Of a stretch of DNA of 15,587 bases, positions 14,176-15,587 are shown piece by piece. Both the position numbers and the translations under genes were made by a program. The notes under the pieces are model-generated. The model was not told the origin of the DNA and did no database searches. It saw only the letters and a program-made list of their open reading frames with translations. Positions within the stretch are counted from its first letter, which is position 1. The number at the start of each line of letters is the position of its first letter. The stretch comes from Pseudomonadota bacterium (GTDB lineage: Bacteria > Pseudomonadota > Gammaproteobacteria > Burkholderiales > Burkholderiaceae), in NCBI GenBank assembly GCA_963205525.1, contig CAUJJP010000069.1:1-15587 (forward strand), read 5' to 3'.

Positions 14176-15587
14176 CGCCGATCCGGTCGTCGACGGACGC
14201 CGCGGACCGGCAACCCGCCGTCAGGTCCCAGGCCGGCTCGTAGACCTTGGTCTGGACCTCCAGCAGCCCGAGCACGGTGTGGAACAAGGCGTCGTGCGAG
14301 GTCGGCTGTGCGGAGCGGCGGCGCAGGCAGTCGGTGTCCAGGCCGCTGCGCGCCGGCCAGCCGGCGGACCACCACATCAGCATCGGCACCCGGGTCTGCT
14401 CGGCCGGCGCGATGGCGTAGGGCATGCCGTGCAGGTACAGGCCCTTCTCGCCCAGCGACTCGCCGTGGTCGCTGAGGTAGATCAGGCTGCTGTCCACCTG
14501 CGCCGCGTGCTGCGCCAGCTTGGCGATCAGGCTGGCCAGCACGTGGTCGGTGTACAGCAGGGCATTGTCGTAGGCGTTCACGATCTCGGCCTGGCTGCAC
14601 TGGCGCAGGTCGTCGCTGGCGCAGGCGGGCTGGAAGCGGTCAAAGGCCGGCGGGTAGCGACGGAAGTAGGCCGGCCCGTGGTTGCCCAGCATGTGCAGCA
14701 CCCAGACCTGCACCCCTTGCGCGCGCGCCAGGCGCTCGTCCAGCCCGACCAGCAGGCCTTCGTCCAGGCAGCGCCCGTCGGCGCACAGCCCGGACGGGTT
14801 CAGGCTCGCCACCGTGTCCTGCGGCAGGCCGGCGCACACGCCCTTGCAGCCGGACTGGTTGTCGCGCCAGTGCACCGCCACCCCGGCGCGCGCCAGCAGG
14901 TGCAGCAGCGACTCGCTGCCGCGGATGCGCCGGGCGTCGTAGTCGCGCCGGCCGACGGGGGCGAACATGCAGGGCAGCGAGGTCTCGGTGTCGCTGCCGC
15001 AGGCCTGAACCTGGGCGAAGTTCAGCACCGGCAGCCGCGCCAGCTCGGGCGTGGTGGGGCGCGCATAGCCGGACAGGCCCCAGTTGGCCGCACGCGCGGT
15101 TTCGCCGACCACCAGCACCAGCACGCGCGGCCGGGGGCTGGCTGCGTCGCCCGCCAGGCGCGCCGCCTCGTCCAGCGGCAGGCGCGGGCGGGCCGCCTGG
15201 CGCGCATCGGCGGCGAGCACGGCGCCGGTGGACCACAGCACGTTGGACGGCGTGATCAGGTAGCGCAGCTCGTGGCGGTTGCGCATCAGCGAGGCCAGGG
15301 GCTGGAACAAGGCCAGCAGCAGGCCCAGGACGAGCAGCGCCGAGACCGCGATCGCGACCCCGCGCCGCAGCAAGGCCGCGCGCCAGGGGCGACGCTCGAT
15401 GGGCAGGCGCCACAGCAACAGCAGCGGCAGCCCGGCGTACAGCAGCAGGTGCGCCAGCAGCCGCAGCGACCACAGCTCGCGCGCCTCCGCCACATCGGTA
15501 CGCAGCACGTTGCGCAGCATGGAGGGGTCGAGCACGACGCCCAGGTCCTGCATGAACCAGCTCGCCACCGCGGCGACCACGGTCAGC
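14105..15587 (-). CDS. eptA: Phosphoethanolamine--lipid A transferase, EptA/MCR type (5' end beyond window)
   Basis: This inner-membrane enzyme transfers phosphoethanolamine from phosphatidylethanolamine to lipid A, lowering surface charge and polymyxin binding. The frame is open to the right edge, so the first membrane helices and the start are missing; about 493 codons are visible. Numbering from the GTG codon at 15580, the last membrane helices lie at about 38-58 and 74-94, followed by the sulfatase-fold periplasmic domain. Active-site residues are VVGET (E160), CGSDTETSLPC with nucleophile T198 between paired cysteines C194 and C204, NHGP (H301), SDHGES (D371, H372) and H384. D371, H372 and H384 keep the spacing of MCR-1 D465, H466 and H478. 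The usual C-terminus (VYEPAWDLTAGCR) is followed by about 33 extra Pro/Ala/Ser-rich residues. The last part of these is encoded antisense to the ArnT-like gene. Confidence 0.93.
   Translation of the reverse strand, partial: LTVVAAVASWFMQDLGVVLDPSMLRNVLRTDVAEARELWSLRLLAHLLLYAGLPLLLLWRLPIERRPWRAALLRRGVAIAVSALLVLGLLLALFQPLASLMRNRHELRYLITPSNVLWSTGAVLAADARQAARPRLPLDEAARLAGDAASPRPRVLVLVVGETARAANWGLSGYARPTTPELARLPVLNFAQVQACGSDTETSLPCMFAPVGRRDYDARRIRGSESLLHLLARAGVAVHWRDNQSGCKGVCAGLPQDTVASLNPSGLCADGRCLDEGLLVGLDERLARAQGVQVWVLHMLGNHGPAYFRRYPPAFDRFQPACASDDLRQCSQAEIVNAYDNALLYTDHVLASLIAKLAQHAAQVDSSLIYLSDHGESLGEKGLYLHGMPYAIAPAEQTRVPMLMWWSAGWPARSGLDTDCLRRRSAQPTSHDALFHTVLGLLEVQTKVYEPAWDLTAGCRSAASVDDRIGVSRSNPGPRPTAPAGSPAAPPRA

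Overview
The window is a very GC-rich, densely coded stretch of bacterial chromosome. Third codon positions are strongly G/C, genes abut or overlap, and lipid A modification genes point to a Gram-negative. Codon use, gene families and the interspersed palindromic repeats suggest a betaproteobacterium of the Burkholderiales (Rubrivivax/Leptothrix/Ideonella-like). That assignment is inference; no rRNA or other marker is present. No tRNA, rRNA, CRISPR array, transposase or phage gene was seen, and no gene-free stretch exceeds about 140 bases.

Left part (1-9835). Two minus-strand dehydrogenase genes form an operon: an aldehyde dehydrogenase (2371 to 935), then an SDR oxidoreductase (920 to 138). 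They diverge, across only about 19 bp, from a peptide-type (Dpp/Opp) ABC transporter on the plus strand. The transporter locus is split. The two permeases (2391-4197) come first. They are followed by an LtrA-family membrane protein (4270-5472, plus) and a VC0807-family membrane protein (5493-6299, minus). The two ATPases and the periplasmic binding protein follow at 6355-9835. An amidase-signature enzyme (9931-11325) comes next on the same strand. A plausible reading is uptake of a peptide or amide compound, hydrolysis by the amidase, and oxidation of released alcohol/aldehyde units by the two dehydrogenases; the substrate is unknown.

Right part (11344-15587). A compact plus-strand operon encodes a family-2 glycosyltransferase, a 95-residue LAB_N membrane protein and an ArnT-like family-39 glycosyltransferase. 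It overlaps tail-to-tail with a minus-strand phosphoethanolamine transferase (EptA/MCR type) that runs off the right edge. This looks like a cell-envelope or lipid A modification locus. Upstream of the operon is an OmpR-family-type direct repeat (GCTGAAGC twice, 11-bp period) positioned over a -35 region with a -10-like CACAAT downstream, which is the geometry of PmrA-type activated promoters.

The most unusual structure is a family of interspersed palindromic repeats in three copies (1-137, about 7351-7453, and about 9843-9923 inverted). Each sits at a gene boundary. The second and third share a 66-bp perfect inverted match that encloses the dppF- and dppA-like genes. The second copy appears to have inserted at the original, translationally coupled start of the dppF-like gene and now supplies its only usable start codon. 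The first copy carries an extra nested insertion made of two further perfect palindromes.
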